Positions 34,902 to 45,279 of a stretch of DNA of 64,000 nucleotides are shown one piece after another (position 1 is the first letter of the stretch; every line of letters begins with the position of its first letter). Below the pieces are notes generated by a model. The model was not told where the DNA came from and searched no databases. It saw nothing but the letters and a program-made list of their open reading frames with translations. A program made the position numbers and the translations under genes. The stretch is from Helicobacter macacae MIT 99-5501 (lineage in GTDB: Bacteria > Campylobacterota > Campylobacteria > Campylobacterales > Helicobacteraceae). The stretch is from positions 968,604 through 1,032,603 of the forward strand of contig NZ_KI669454.1 of assembly GCF_000507845.1 (NCBI RefSeq). Reading direction: 5' to 3'.

Positions 34902-36719
34902 ATGAATGATACGATTCTAAACTCATATAGTGGTATGAAAACCCACCAATTTGGGCTTGATTCTGTTTCAAACAACATTGCAAATGTCAATACAAATGGA
35001 TTCAAAGAAAATATCCCCGAGTTCAAAACGCTTTTTGCAATGAATATGGACCACCTAAATGCCAACACCATAACCAACAACGACCGCTCCTATGGCGCAA
35101 CAAGTGCTAGTAATGCCATTTCTACCAAAGATGGCAACTACCACGCAAGCGATGGGCAATTTGATGTGGCATATATGGGCAAAGGCTGGTTTGTAGTCGC
35201 ACCAAAGCAAGACGGTAGCTTTGAGGTAAGCGAAGATGGCTATGAAGCCGAGCAAACCACGCTATTTACGCGCAATGGCGGATTTTTGCGCGATGCGGAC
35301 GGCTATCTAGTAAATTCAAGCGGACAATATGTATATGGAATCAATTTAGACAAAGTAAGTGAGGATATTTTTAATTCCTCAAACGATATGGACGCGGATA
35401 TGCTAAAGCTAAGCGCGAACAAAATGCAGCCTCTTAGAATCCCACAAGAGCTACATTTTCAGCCCATAAACACCTCAAAAGTCGATATTTCTGTCAATCT
35501 CAACCCCAAGTCCAACTTCAAATCCGCGCCTGAATTTTTATTGCCAAATGGCGAGATAGACACGCAGCGCGTATTAGCCCAAGATGTTGCTAGCTTCAGC
35601 GATGAGGATTCAATAGCTTATGACCCAAGAGGGTTTAGAGATATTATCATCACTACTAGACCAAAGCCTGATTCTGCCCAAGCAGAAAACGCTAGCGAGG
35701 GACAAACGCTACGATTTGTCTATGGCACGGGTGGCGCAGAAGCAAATGAATTTCACACCATAGGCGAGCTAGCACAGCTTTTTGCAAAATCCGGGTTAGA
35801 GTTTGTGCCAACTCTAGGCTCAAGAAATAATCTAGCCTTTGCGGTAAAAAACGCCACAGGAGAGGAAATAGAAGTAACCATTGGTGGGGCATTGGCAAGT
35901 CGTATGGGAATCGCTAGCGCACAAATCCCACTTGCACAAGATGAGCAAATACTATCAAAAGACGCCAAAATCGCCACTTACTCTACTTCGGTGGATATTT
36001 TTGATGATAGTGGCAAAAAGTTTTTGCTAAAAAGTGATTATTATCTAATCGATTCTGGCGACATAAATGCGGGCAAAACCACAAATCAGCGGTGGTTTGT
36101 CAAAAGCGCGATATATGACTATAATGGCGAACTAATGGTAAGCCCAAATGTTATCGAGCAAGAATTGGTTTTTGATGATGAGGGCAAACCACAATCAGCC
36201 CAAATGGAGCTGGACTTTAAAGATAGCAAGGTGGCTTACTCTATCACAGGTAGTGAGAGATATAGCACACGAAATCTACCCTATGAAGAATCCCGCTTGC
36301 TTGAAATCAGCCAAGACGGCAAGGCAGAGGGACTACTAAAAGAAGTGCGAATCGATGATAACGGAATCATTTTTTTAGCTTTTAGCAATGGTATCACAGA
36401 GCCTATGGGACGCATAGGTATCGTAGCTTTTATCAATGACCAAGGGCTAAAAAAGCTAGGCGATAATGTTTATATGATGAGCACAAACACGCTAAATGGA
36501 CAAGCCCGCACCCTAAGTGGAAATCCCATACTTGGCTGGGGCGAAAATGGGAATCTAAAATTTGGGCAAGTCAAGCACAAATATCTAGAAACAAGCAATG
36601 TCGATGTGGGCAACTCCCTAACCAATCTTATATTGTTCCAACGCGGATATTCAATGAATGCCAAAGCGTTTACCACAGGCGATGACCTAATCAAAGAAGC
36701 AATAGGGCTTAAAAAATAG
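34902..36719 (+). CDS. flgE: Flagellar hook protein FlgE paralogue
   Basis: This is a hook-type rod/hook family protein of 605 residues. The N-terminal flg_bb_rod motif reads NSYSGMKTHQFGLDSVSNNIANVNTNGFKE (about residues 7-36). A FlgE central domain follows, and the C-terminal helix signature SLTNLILFQRGYSMNAKAF ends it. ATG 34902 follows AAGGAAAG. In H. pylori the fliK-flgD operon carries a second FlgE-like gene distinct from the main hook gene; this is probably its counterpart. Whether it builds the hook itself is an inference. Confidence 0.9.
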   Translation: MNDTILNSYSGMKTHQFGLDSVSNNIANVNTNGFKENIPEFKTLFAMNMDHLNANTITNNDRSYGATSASNAISTKDGNYHASDGQFDVAYMGKGWFVVAPKQDGSFEVSEDGYEAEQTTLFTRNGGFLRDADGYLVNSSGQYVYGINLDKVSEDIFNSSNDMDADMLKLSANKMQPLRIPQELHFQPINTSKVDISVNLNPKSNFKSAPEFLLPNGEIDTQRVLAQDVASFSDEDSIAYDPRGFRDIIITTRPKPDSAQAENASEGQTLRFVYGTGGAEANEFHTIGELAQLFAKSGLEFVPTLGSRNNLAFAVKNATGEEIEVTIGGALASRMGIASAQIPLAQDEQILSKDAKIATYSTSVDIFDDSGKKFLLKSDYYLIDSGDINAGKTTNQRWFVKSAIYDYNGELMVSPNVIEQELVFDDEGKPQSAQMELDFKDSKVAYSITGSERYSTRNLPYEESRLLEISQDGKAEGLLKEVRIDDNGIIFLAFSNGITEPMGRIGIVAFINDQGLKKLGDNVYMMSTNTLNGQARTLSGNPILGWGENGNLKFGQVKHKYLETSNVDVGNSLTNLILFQRGYSMNAKAFTTGDDLIKEAIGLKK

Positions 36720-36986
36720 CGCGATAGTGTTTTATGGATTTTATAGTTTTCGTGTATTTTGTGGATAAAGCGCAAAGCGCACTATTTTTCACTAGCTGTT
36801 TTTTGCTGTTTTGCTCTCTATTTTTCTTGCTTTTTTGCTTGCCATTTTTTATTTATCACTTGCGATAAAACACTATTGCCACAAATAAAAGCAATATTTT
36901 GCTATTTGCTAGATTTTGCTGTTTTTAATGTTTTTTAATGTGAGAAATAATACAATATTGCTTATCATCGCAAGCAAAGGAAAAAA

Positions 36987-38804
36987 ATGTCTAAGCGGAT
37001 TGGATTTTGGCAAAGTGATTTTTTTGAAATTAAGCGGGCTAGATTTTGGGATTTTTGGCAAACTAGATTTTTGCAAACTAGATTCTATCAGGCTGGTTTT
37101 TTGCTAGTAGTGTATATCGCGCTTTTTAGTGGCTGTGCGACTGATATAAAAAGCCTAGAAAAATTTGCACATACCTACTACTACCAAGACGCAAAGCAAG
37201 CAAGCGAGTTCGCGCTAAAAAAGAGTGATGATAAAGATTTGCTATGGCTTACGCAAGCAGGAGTTAGTGCCTTTAGCGCGAGTGATGACAGCACGCTAGA
37301 TTTGCTTGAAAAAAGTGAAAATCTATTTAGCAAGTATGAGGGAGAGGGACTGCTAGCAACGGGTGGAGCGCAAGTGGGTGCTACTATGGTAAATGACAAT
37401 GCAATGGCATACAAGGGAAATATCTATGAGGGTGTGTTTTTGAACTACTACAAAGCATTGGCACAAATGGAAGCGGGAGAGGAAAACGCCACAAGAGTGG
37501 AGCTAAATCGCGCAAATGATAGACAAAGACGCGCAAAAGACTACTACGCTAAGCAAATAAACGAAGCGATGAATGAGGAAAATGAGCGATATGCCAAAAG
37601 CTCTGCGCGTGGCGTGGTAGATAGAGATAGCTCACAAAGACAGGCAAGCAGACAGCTAGAATCTAAGTATTCCAATCTGCGACAATTTCGCGCTTTTGAT
37701 GGGTTTATAAACCCTGCGGTGAGTTATGTTTCTGGGCTATATTTTGCCCTCATAGGCGATAGCAAAGGCATAGACTACCTAAAAGAATCTTATGGCATAA
37801 CCAAACTAGAAACTATCGCTAATGACTTAGACTACCTCACAAGCCCGCACTTCAGGGCAAATACGAAATCTAGCAGGGATTTTATCGCTTCTCTTAGACA
37901 TAGTGGCGATAAAAAAAGTAGCGACAATAATGATGAAAATACAGATGAGGACAATGCCCAAAATCAAATGCTTCAAAATCAAATATTTGCAGATGAGCTA
38001 GAAAAGCTAGAATCTAGTGAGTTTTATACTTGGATAGTGCTAGAGGAGGGCAGACAACCCTACAAAAGTGAGTTTAAAATCTCACTACCTATCGTAACTA
38101 CTGATGGGATATATCACTTCGGTGTAGCCTTGCCACAGCTAGAGGAGGGGATAAGTTTTGCTAGCCATTACACGCTAGAATCCGCCCCAAACTCGCTAAG
38201 GAAAGAATCTAGCGAGTTTTATGAGCTAGCTGATACAGACAAAATCATCGCCACAGAATTTGAAAAGCGACTAAATGCCATAATCGCACGCGCTTTTGTA
38301 TCCTCAAGCCTAAAAGTCGCCACACAGCTTGGGCTTAGCACAGGACTTGGGCAGGTAAATTCTGGGCTTGGACTACTAGGCTCGATATTTGGCAGTGCTT
38401 ACTCCGCACTAAGCACAAACGCAGATTTACGCATAACAAGCGTGCTACCAAAGAGAATCCTACTTGCCAAAGTAAAAAATATCCCTCCAAATCCCACCCA
38501 AAATCAACTAAACACAAAAGCTAGCCAAAAGCAAGAATCAAAAGAGCAAGCAAAGAAAGTAGCAAAAGGAGATTTTGACTACACTATCTATGCGGATAAA
38601 TCCAAAATCTCTAGCATAAATTTCGCGCTAGAATCCTGCTATGAAGTCTCAAAAGAATCCGCACAAAAATCACAAGAATCAAAAAAAATAAAAAAGCGTA
38701 AAAAAGGGAGTAAAACTCTCTCACTATGTCCCTATACGCACAATATCATCTACCTGCGCCACACAAAGGCAAAAACTTATCATAAAATCCTCTTTTCGCG
38801 CTAG
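36987..38804 (+). CDS. COG3014-like lipoprotein
   Basis: This envelope lipoprotein has 605 residues. After a cationic, aromatic N-terminus (1-37), a hydrophobic segment ends in lipobox ALFSGC (Cys about 50). The body shows the COG3014 pattern: KGNIYEGVFLNYYKALAQMEAGEENATRVELNRANDRQRRAK (about 130-172). A further conserved part (about 395-500) contains AFVSSSLKVATQLGLSTGLG. Function is unknown; family genes often sit with outer-membrane assembly lipoproteins. ATG 36987 follows AAAGGA. It is followed by a membrane protein and dgkA. Confidence 0.72.
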   Translation: MSKRIGFWQSDFFEIKRARFWDFWQTRFLQTRFYQAGFLLVVYIALFSGCATDIKSLEKFAHTYYYQDAKQASEFALKKSDDKDLLWLTQAGVSAFSASDDSTLDLLEKSENLFSKYEGEGLLATGGAQVGATMVNDNAMAYKGNIYEGVFLNYYKALAQMEAGEENATRVELNRANDRQRRAKDYYAKQINEAMNEENERYAKSSARGVVDRDSSQRQASRQLESKYSNLRQFRAFDGFINPAVSYVSGLYFALIGDSKGIDYLKESYGITKLETIANDLDYLTSPHFRANTKSSRDFIASLRHSGDKKSSDNNDENTDEDNAQNQMLQNQIFADELEKLESSEFYTWIVLEEGRQPYKSEFKISLPIVTTDGIYHFGVALPQLEEGISFASHYTLESAPNSLRKESSEFYELADTDKIIATEFEKRLNAIIARAFVSSSLKVATQLGLSTGLGQVNSGLGLLGSIFGSAYSALSTNADLRITSVLPKRILLAKVKNIPPNPTQNQLNTKASQKQESKEQAKKVAKGDFDYTIYADKSKISSINFALESCYEVSKESAQKSQESKKIKKRKKGSKTLSLCPYTHNIIYLRHTKAKTYHKILFSR

Positions 38805-38861
38805 AATTACACAAAAAGAGTAAAAACCTAAAACGCGTAAAAACCAAAAGTGAGGAATGCA

Positions 38862-40121
38862 ATGAAATACGCAAAGCTAATAAAAGACTTCATAACAAAC
38901 CTTATAAATAGCGCGACAAACTACCTCAAAGCAAATAATCTTATAGATACCCCTGCAAAAAAACTAGCGTTGCTTCTGCTAGGACTTGGTGGCGTGCTGA
39001 TAGTCGCGCTTTTGGGATTTTTGCTCTATGCAAGCTACACTCTAAAATCTAGCCTAGAAACTTCCATAAACTCATATCTAGCAAGCATAAAAGAGGACAT
39101 ACCAACGCTAGAATATGAGTCATTTGTATGCTCTGGTGTGGCAAATATCTCGTGTGCTACGCACTATATCGCACTAGCTGGCGAAGTGCAAGCTAGAGAA
39201 GTTTCTCTAGGATTTGGCTCACTTGGGGACAAAAAGCGACTAAATGCGTGGATAGAAACAAAAGAAGTAGAATTTATCAAAGACACGAGCACGCATTCGC
39301 TACTAAGGGTGTTTTTTGCGCTGCCAAAGGTAGATTTGAGTGATATTTTGTTCCCCACTTACGGACTATGTGAGCTAGAAAATATCTTGCTAGATTCTAG
39401 TGATTTTAAAGTCGCTAAAACAGAACAAAACACCCCCATACAAAATCCAAAGATAGACTCTCGCACACATATCACACACATCGCCAAATGCAACCTAAAA
39501 GCCCAAAATATGAACTACACCTTTAAAGCCCAAGCCGAGCAAAGCCTAGAACCAAATCAAAGCCTAGACACGCAAAGCATAAAAGACATACTCCTAGAAA
39601 TATATGATTCTTACACGACCACGCCAAATGCTTTTATGGAGGAATCTAGGATATGGATAGATAGCATAAGCCTAAATCTCAAGCCAAACAAGCTAGATTC
39701 TACCATAGCACAATGGCTAGAAAAACTAGAGTATGGCAAATCCCCAAATGAAAAATCCACAAAAGAGCAAGCAAAAGCCCTAAAAGAGCGATTTGATAAA
39801 GCCATAACAGAGAGTGCAAATATCGCAACTTATACATTTTCTTTTGTCAGCTCCAATAAAGACACGCGCAGAGCGATAATGGAGGGCGTAAATAGCTTTA
39901 GCAACCTTTTGCAAGGAGAAAGCACAGAAGTGAGATATGAGCTACTTCCAAAACACACACGATATTTCCGCTTAAGCGACTTAGTAAGCGCACCAAGTGC
40001 AGTGCTAAACCTAGCAAACTTCGCGCTAAAAGTAGAACAAACTCAAAAACCAAAAGAGCAAAAAGCTACGAAAGATTCTAATGATTCTAGCGATTCTAGC
40101 AAAATCACTCCACAAAAGTAG
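38862..40121 (+). CDS. Membrane-anchored protein, unknown function
   Basis: This 419-residue protein starts at ATG 38862, preceded by GAGGAA; the GTG at 38850 is a weaker choice. One strong membrane segment (about 34-56) is followed by a large non-cytoplasmic part with paired Cys (FVCSGVANISCATHY). A Ser/Asp-rich tail ends it (DSNDSSDSSKI). No family was recognised. It lies between the lipoprotein gene and dgkA with short gaps, so it is probably part of one envelope-related transcript. Confidence 0.7.
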   Translation: MKYAKLIKDFITNLINSATNYLKANNLIDTPAKKLALLLLGLGGVLIVALLGFLLYASYTLKSSLETSINSYLASIKEDIPTLEYESFVCSGVANISCATHYIALAGEVQAREVSLGFGSLGDKKRLNAWIETKEVEFIKDTSTHSLLRVFFALPKVDLSDILFPTYGLCELENILLDSSDFKVAKTEQNTPIQNPKIDSRTHITHIAKCNLKAQNMNYTFKAQAEQSLEPNQSLDTQSIKDILLEIYDSYTTTPNAFMEESRIWIDSISLNLKPNKLDSTIAQWLEKLEYGKSPNEKSTKEQAKALKERFDKAITESANIATYTFSFVSSNKDTRRAIMEGVNSFSNLLQGESTEVRYELLPKHTRYFRLSDLVSAPSAVLNLANFALKVEQTQKPKEQKATKDSNDSSDSSKITPQK

Positions 40122-40187
40122 CAAATCCCTAAGCGCAAAAACCATAGCAAACACAAAAATACACACAAAAACTTAAAGGAAGCAACA

Positions 40188-40595
40188 ATGTCAAAACACC
40201 AAAAAAAACTCCAAAAACGCAATCACAAAAAAGGACGAACAGGACTTAAGCGCATACTAAATGCTGCGAAATACTCACAAGATGGCTTCATAAGTGCGTG
40301 GAAAGAAGAAGAAGGATTTCGCCAAGTAAGTGTGCTTTTTGTGCTTTCACTTGGGCTTGGGCTCTGGCTTGGCGAGGGGTTTTGCCAAAAGATATTGCTT
40401 GTTTTTAGTGGCACTCTTTGCGTGCTTGTAGAGCTATTTAACACCGCGATAGAAAACGCTATCGACCACACAAGCCTAAAGCCCCACCCTTTTGCCAAAA
40501 AGGCAAAAGATATGGGTAGTGCAGCACAGCTTTTAAGCCTACTATTTTTTGCACTTGTGTGGGGGGTATTTGTCTATGAGCATTTTGCTAGCTAG
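40188..40595 (+). CDS. dgkA: Diacylglycerol kinase, prokaryotic type
   Basis: This integral membrane enzyme phosphorylates diacylglycerol to recycle lipid from envelope glycan synthesis. Its 135 residues carry a basic leader longer than usual (1-25), three membrane segments and the catalytic signature ELFNTAIENAIDH (about 83-95). ATG 40188 follows AAAGGAAG. It is the last gene of the cluster starting at 36987. Confidence 0.95.
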   Translation: MSKHQKKLQKRNHKKGRTGLKRILNAAKYSQDGFISAWKEEEGFRQVSVLFVLSLGLGLWLGEGFCQKILLVFSGTLCVLVELFNTAIENAIDHTSLKPHPFAKKAKDMGSAAQLLSLLFFALVWGVFVYEHFAS

Positions 40596-40672
40596 ATTTG
40601 GTTACAAAATCTAAAAATCTATACGACAAACAAATCTCACCACATAGCAAGACACGCTATGCAAATTTATTT

Positions 40673-42142
40673 TTAATTCCCCTTTTTGGAGTATTGCTCG
40701 ATTTCTTGCTTGGTTAGCACGATAAAGTCTGTGCCTGAATTGTGCCTAGATTTTCGCGCTACTTCTATTAGCTGATTTGGATTGCTACGAATAGTTGGGT
40801 CTATGTAGCCCTGCTCTATCACGCTTGAATTGATATGTGAGATAAACTCCCCATCAGTCTTTGCGATAACGACTTTATTTTCCTTTGACATTGTCATTAT
40901 CTCGATTTTTAGGGCTAGCTCGACTTTGAAATTTGTCGTATATATCAAAAACAGCTTTTCGTGGGATTTCATATATCGCTGATAGAAGTTATATCCTGCT
41001 TTTTCTGCATCAGATATTTTGCTTTTGTCAAGTCGCTTTAGATACTGCCAATAAAATGTCATCGTGCAATAAGGGCTATTGACATCGTGGCGAAAAAATC
41101 CATTATGCACCGAGACAGATTCCATACCGATTTTCCACATTTTGTTATCAAGGTGCGTGGCGATGAGATTTAGTGCGTTTCTTACTTTGTCTACTAGCTC
41201 TACGCGAACTGCTTGAAACGAGCCTACAAAGTCATTCATATAGCTTGCCTTAAAATTCTTTGTAAGCGATTCTAATCTCTCTTGGGAAGCATAGAGGGTT
41301 TTTGCTTCCTCCTCTGCTTTTGCTGCGATTTTGGTTTGGGTGTCGATTTTGGCTGGAAGTGTGGGGTCTGCTTTGTTGATTTCTAGCTGTGCACGGAGCT
41401 TTCGCGCTTCGTTGTTTGAAAATTTTGCTTTATTATTTAGCTGCATTATTTGTTCTTTTATGTTTGAAATCGCCTTTGTCGCGCCTTTGTAATGCAGCTG
41501 CTTATCCAAAAACACATCTGTGTAGATATTTTCTGGCTTTGTCATCGCACTTTGAGCAAGCTCTTTGAAAGAATACTCTAGCCCACGAATCTTTTGTAGC
41601 TCAATAGCAAACATATCTGAAGTGATTTTTTTATCACAAAAAACAAGAAAATCCATAGCCTTTACCAAAAACCGCTTGATAGCCAAATAGTTTAGCTGGT
41701 CTTCTTGGGGAATCTCCTCTACCTCATCTAGAGCAAATTTTACCGAATTTGCCTCCGCTGCAAAATGCTCTCTCACGCACTCTTCCGCACCTTTTGAAAT
41801 GCTGATAGATTTCATATTTAGATAATCTGTCTTTTCAAAAATCTCTTCGGCTTGCTTGTTTAGCCTATCAGATTCGATTGCCTTTAGCTCCTCATCGGTA
41901 TTTGTTTTCCAAAAATCGATTTCTTTTAGCAGTGAGTCCTCGCCGAAGTCTTGAAATTTGGAGCTATGCGCATCGACAATATGCCCTCCATCATCAAGCC
42001 TAAACTCCACAAACATACCCGATACGGGCAAAAACTTCCTATCCTGCCAATTTTCTTTGCGTAGCTCAAAGATTTTTTTGGAATAATTTACTATCACTCC
42101 TGACTCTGTCGCCATTGAATACCGCGTGATTCTGCCGTGCAT
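40673..42142 (-). CDS. Unknown protein with cold-shock/OB-like N-terminal domain
   Basis: This cytoplasmic protein has 489 residues. The first 65 residues look like an OB-fold of cold-shock type (GRITRYSMATESGVIVNYSKK, PVSGMFVEFRLDDGGHIVDA). A long helical middle with coiled-coil character follows (about 95-300), then a mixed domain (about 310-489) with conserved aromatic residues (YCTMTFYWQYLKRLDKS). No catalytic motif was found. The frame is clean and codon use matches the neighbours. RNA binding through the N-terminus is an inference. Confidence 0.65.
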   Translation of the reverse strand: MHGRITRYSMATESGVIVNYSKKIFELRKENWQDRKFLPVSGMFVEFRLDDGGHIVDAHSSKFQDFGEDSLLKEIDFWKTNTDEELKAIESDRLNKQAEEIFEKTDYLNMKSISISKGAEECVREHFAAEANSVKFALDEVEEIPQEDQLNYLAIKRFLVKAMDFLVFCDKKITSDMFAIELQKIRGLEYSFKELAQSAMTKPENIYTDVFLDKQLHYKGATKAISNIKEQIMQLNNKAKFSNNEARKLRAQLEINKADPTLPAKIDTQTKIAAKAEEEAKTLYASQERLESLTKNFKASYMNDFVGSFQAVRVELVDKVRNALNLIATHLDNKMWKIGMESVSVHNGFFRHDVNSPYCTMTFYWQYLKRLDKSKISDAEKAGYNFYQRYMKSHEKLFLIYTTNFKVELALKIEIMTMSKENKVVIAKTDGEFISHINSSVIEQGYIDPTIRSNPNQLIEVARKSRHNSGTDFIVLTKQEIEQYSKKGN

Positions 42143-42708
42143 TTGTCGCCCCTTTTTGTGTTGTAAATGCGCTATGATATACTATTTTTTAGAAATTTTC
42201 TCTTAAATGCGCGATTTATGCGGGCGAATTTTTGTGATTTTTGCGCAAAGATTTTTGCCAAATCTGCTTAATGCCACATTTTATGAAATGTATAAAAAAG
42301 CGGATTTTGATATACCTGATATGCTTTAAGTGATGATAATTTTGAATAGCTAGGATTTTGCTAGCCACTTTTTACTCCTAGCCACTACCTCATTGCAAGA
42401 ATGCAAGACAAGTGCAACAAATTCCCATTAAGCACTTTTCTATCATCATTTTTTATCATTTTTATCATTGTTTTTTACTACTTCTCTTTATCATCGCGAT
42501 AGTAAAATCCAAAATACCTAGCCCATTAAATTCCCATTTATGCTTTATTTTTGAGAGTATCCATTCTCATTATACCTTTCTTTTTGATAACTTTTAGAAA
42601 TAATTACCATTTTGTAAAAAATTAAGATTTTTTTAAGAGTTTTTGCATTATTATCGCGTTCGTTTTTTAGCCCCACTAGGGCAAATATCTAACCAAAAAG
42701 GACACCAA
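42143..42708. other. 566-base intergenic region upstream of the TonB receptor
   Basis: It lies between divergent genes and is strongly AT-rich. A Fur-like site is noted separately, and a small GCCC-CACTA-GGGC hairpin lies at about 42670-42682 just before the receptor start. A 61-codon open frame at 42412 is T-rich and not accepted. Confidence 0.6.
42598..42612 (+). promoter_or_regulatory. Possible Fur-type operator
   Basis: AAATAATTACCATTT matches about 10 of 14 positions of the TAATAATnATTATTA Fur box and lies about 97 bases before an iron-type TonB receptor. The match is weak in an AT-rich background. Confidence 0.3.
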
Positions 42709-45279
42709 ATGCAAACACGCAAACTATCTGCAAGCATACTTGCAAGCCTCCCTCCACATTTACCCATACAGCCACTTGGCAATCCACTTAAAAATCAAAT
42801 CCACTCACGCAAGCCACTTACACAAGCAACTTTTAAGCGAAATATCGCTATATCAGCCATAGCTTTTCTAAGTCTATCTAGCGTGCTAAGTTCCAACCCA
42901 AATGAGATTAACTTACAGGGGGGGGGGCACAAAATACAACACAAAATGTATTAGAAAAAAATAGCACTAAAGAGCATTCCACTCAAACCACCTCGCAAAA
43001 TTCTCAAACCACTTTGCAAGATTCCACCCAAAATCCTATCTCTACAAATCAAAGCGATTATCAAGCAAACTCCTCCCAAGATATGCAAGATACGCTAGAT
43101 ATGCAGTCTCCACCTCCTATCAAAAACAAAAAAGATAAACAACACAAAAAATCCTACAAGGAAATAAAACACGAAAGCAAATATGACGACCTCCAAGCAA
43201 AGCAGCTTGATAGAGTGGTAGTAACCGCAGGTGGCTATGAGCAAGACATAAAAAACGCTCCCGCTTCAGTTAGCATTATCCCAAAAGAAGAGATTCTCAC
43301 GCGCCCAGTGCGTGATATTGGCGAAGCGGTGCAAGATGTGCCCGGCGTGTATGTGGAGAGTGATAAGACAGGGTTTAACAAAATTTCAATGCGTGGGCTT
43401 AGCTCTGCTTATACGCTTATTTTGATTGATGGCAAACGCCAAAATGTCGCGCAGGGCTTTAGCTCTAATGGTTTTGGTGAGGCACTAAATGCCAATATGC
43501 CTCCTCCTTCTATGATTGAGCGAATCGAGGTTATTCGCGGTCCTGCTTCTACGCTCTATGGTAGCGATGCTATGGGTGGGGTAATCAACATTATCACCAA
43601 AAAACACAGCGATAGGGTAAGTGCGGGAATCCAGCTTGATAGCAGAATCTCTAATCACAGAGAAGTGTTTGGCGACCAGCACGGTGCAAATGGCTATGTA
43701 ACTGTGCCAATCATTAAAGACACGCTTTCTATAAATGTGCGAGGCGGGTTTAGAGACGGTGGGCAAAATGCCTTTTATAAACCCGGATTTAACTCTGGCT
43801 ATACGGGGGCAAATGTGCAACGATTTACCACTGCGCCAAAATATCAACCCATACTATGGGCACAGCTCCACTGCTTATACGAATTGGAATGCGGGATTTA
43901 GGCTGAATTACACGCCAAATACGCACAACTTCATATACCTAGATAGTGAGGTTATGTTTGTCCGTGCGGGGAGCTTAAATACAGCGAGCGAAAACTACAC
44001 AAGTGTGAGGGATTTTTATAAAATCAATAATGTGCTAAGCTATGATACAAACTATGATTGGGGCAAAATAAGCTCTTATGTGCAATACTCCGCTACGCTG
44101 TGGGCACAGCATTATGATGACTACCGCAAATCTCAAGGCTGGAATGGCTTGCTTCCGGGCTCATATAAAGGTAGCGGTGTGGATTGGAGCGACCCAACGC
44201 GCAATCAAGACATAGTGCTTCAAAGCGCGTATAACAACGACTTTGATTTGGGCAAAGCGGGTGCTATCATCTTTAATGGCGGGGTGTATTATTTGTTTGA
44301 ACATATACACGGAGGGAGCAATAACTCTAGCTACACAGGACCTGCCAAGTCGCTAGGAATGCACCAAGCTGCGATTTTTGCCGAAGGAGAATACCTCATC
44401 AATGACTATGTCTCTACAACTCTAGGCTTAAGGCTCAATTACAGCGATAAGTTTGATTCATTTGTCGTGCCAAACCCGCGCTTTTATGTAAATCTCAATC
44501 CTACGCAGTGGCTTACCCTAAAGGGCGGTATAGCAAGCGGTGTCTTAGCCCCTACGCTAAGCTATGTCTATGATGGCACGATGATAAACACAAGAAATAA
44601 CACCACTATTTATGGCAATACAAACCTTAAGCCTGAGCAAAGCTGGAACTATGAGCTAAGCGCGATATTGGACTTAGAGCCTACTATGCTTATTTTGACA
44701 GGTTTTTACACAGATTATAGCAACAAAATCGTTACAGATTCTACCATAGCAAGCGGACAAGTAGTAGATGGCGTGCAATGCTCTCCACTTGCAGGGACTA
44801 CGGGGTGCACATTCTATCGTAATGCCGATAAGGCAGAAATCTATGGAGCGGAGCTTACTTTTAAGCTTAAGCCCGTGTGGTTTGTGGGATTTGATGCGAG
44901 CTATGGATACACGCATTCTAAAACCATTAGCGGTAGTGGTGCGGGCGAGCCTATAAACGCCGTGCCCGAGCATAGATTTACCCTTAAGCCAAGCCTTAGA
45001 ATCTGGAATTTTGATTTTTATGTGCGATACAGCGGGAACTTTAGGACACCTATCATCACACAAAGCACGCGAACAACGCTAGGTAGAAGTTTTTATAAAG
45101 ACTATCAGCTTGTAGATTTAGCCCTTACTTATAAGTTTTTGAAAAACTATTCGGCTACATTTGCGGTAAATAATTTGCTTGATGTCAAAACTTACACAGA
45201 ATTTGTTGCTAACACCAACATATATCAACGAATCCTGCCAAGCAGAAACTTTTGGCTAAGCATCAAGGCGGATTTTTGA
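42709..45279 (+). pseudogene. TonB-dependent receptor, disrupted at a G10 tract and by a second frameshift
   Basis: This is an outer-membrane receptor of the CirA/FrpB type for iron complexes or similar. ATG 42709 (after AAAGGA) starts a long signal region that reaches the G10 tract at 42918-42927 and stops at TAG 42952. The next frame (to 43901) carries the TonB-box-like DRVVVTAGGYEQDIKNAPAS and the plug with IRGPASTLYGSDAMGGVINIITKK. At an A4 run (43838-43841) the frame shifts again into the barrel (NINPYYGHSSTAYTNWNAGF ... to terminal Phe, stop 45279). Eleven or eight G would repair the first break, and removing one A would repair the second. The ligand is unknown. Confidence 0.85.
42918..42927 (+). 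repeat. G10 contingency tract in the TonB receptor gene
   Basis: Ten G lie after the signal-peptide region. After CAG, nine G read into the short OFF frame; a total of 11 or 8 would join the receptor frame. Confidence 0.95.

Noticed and set aside
42709..45279. Three separate genes (103, 295 and 514 residues)
   Set aside because: Signal region, plug and barrel are collinear parts of one TonB receptor; the breaks fall at a G10 run and an A4 run.
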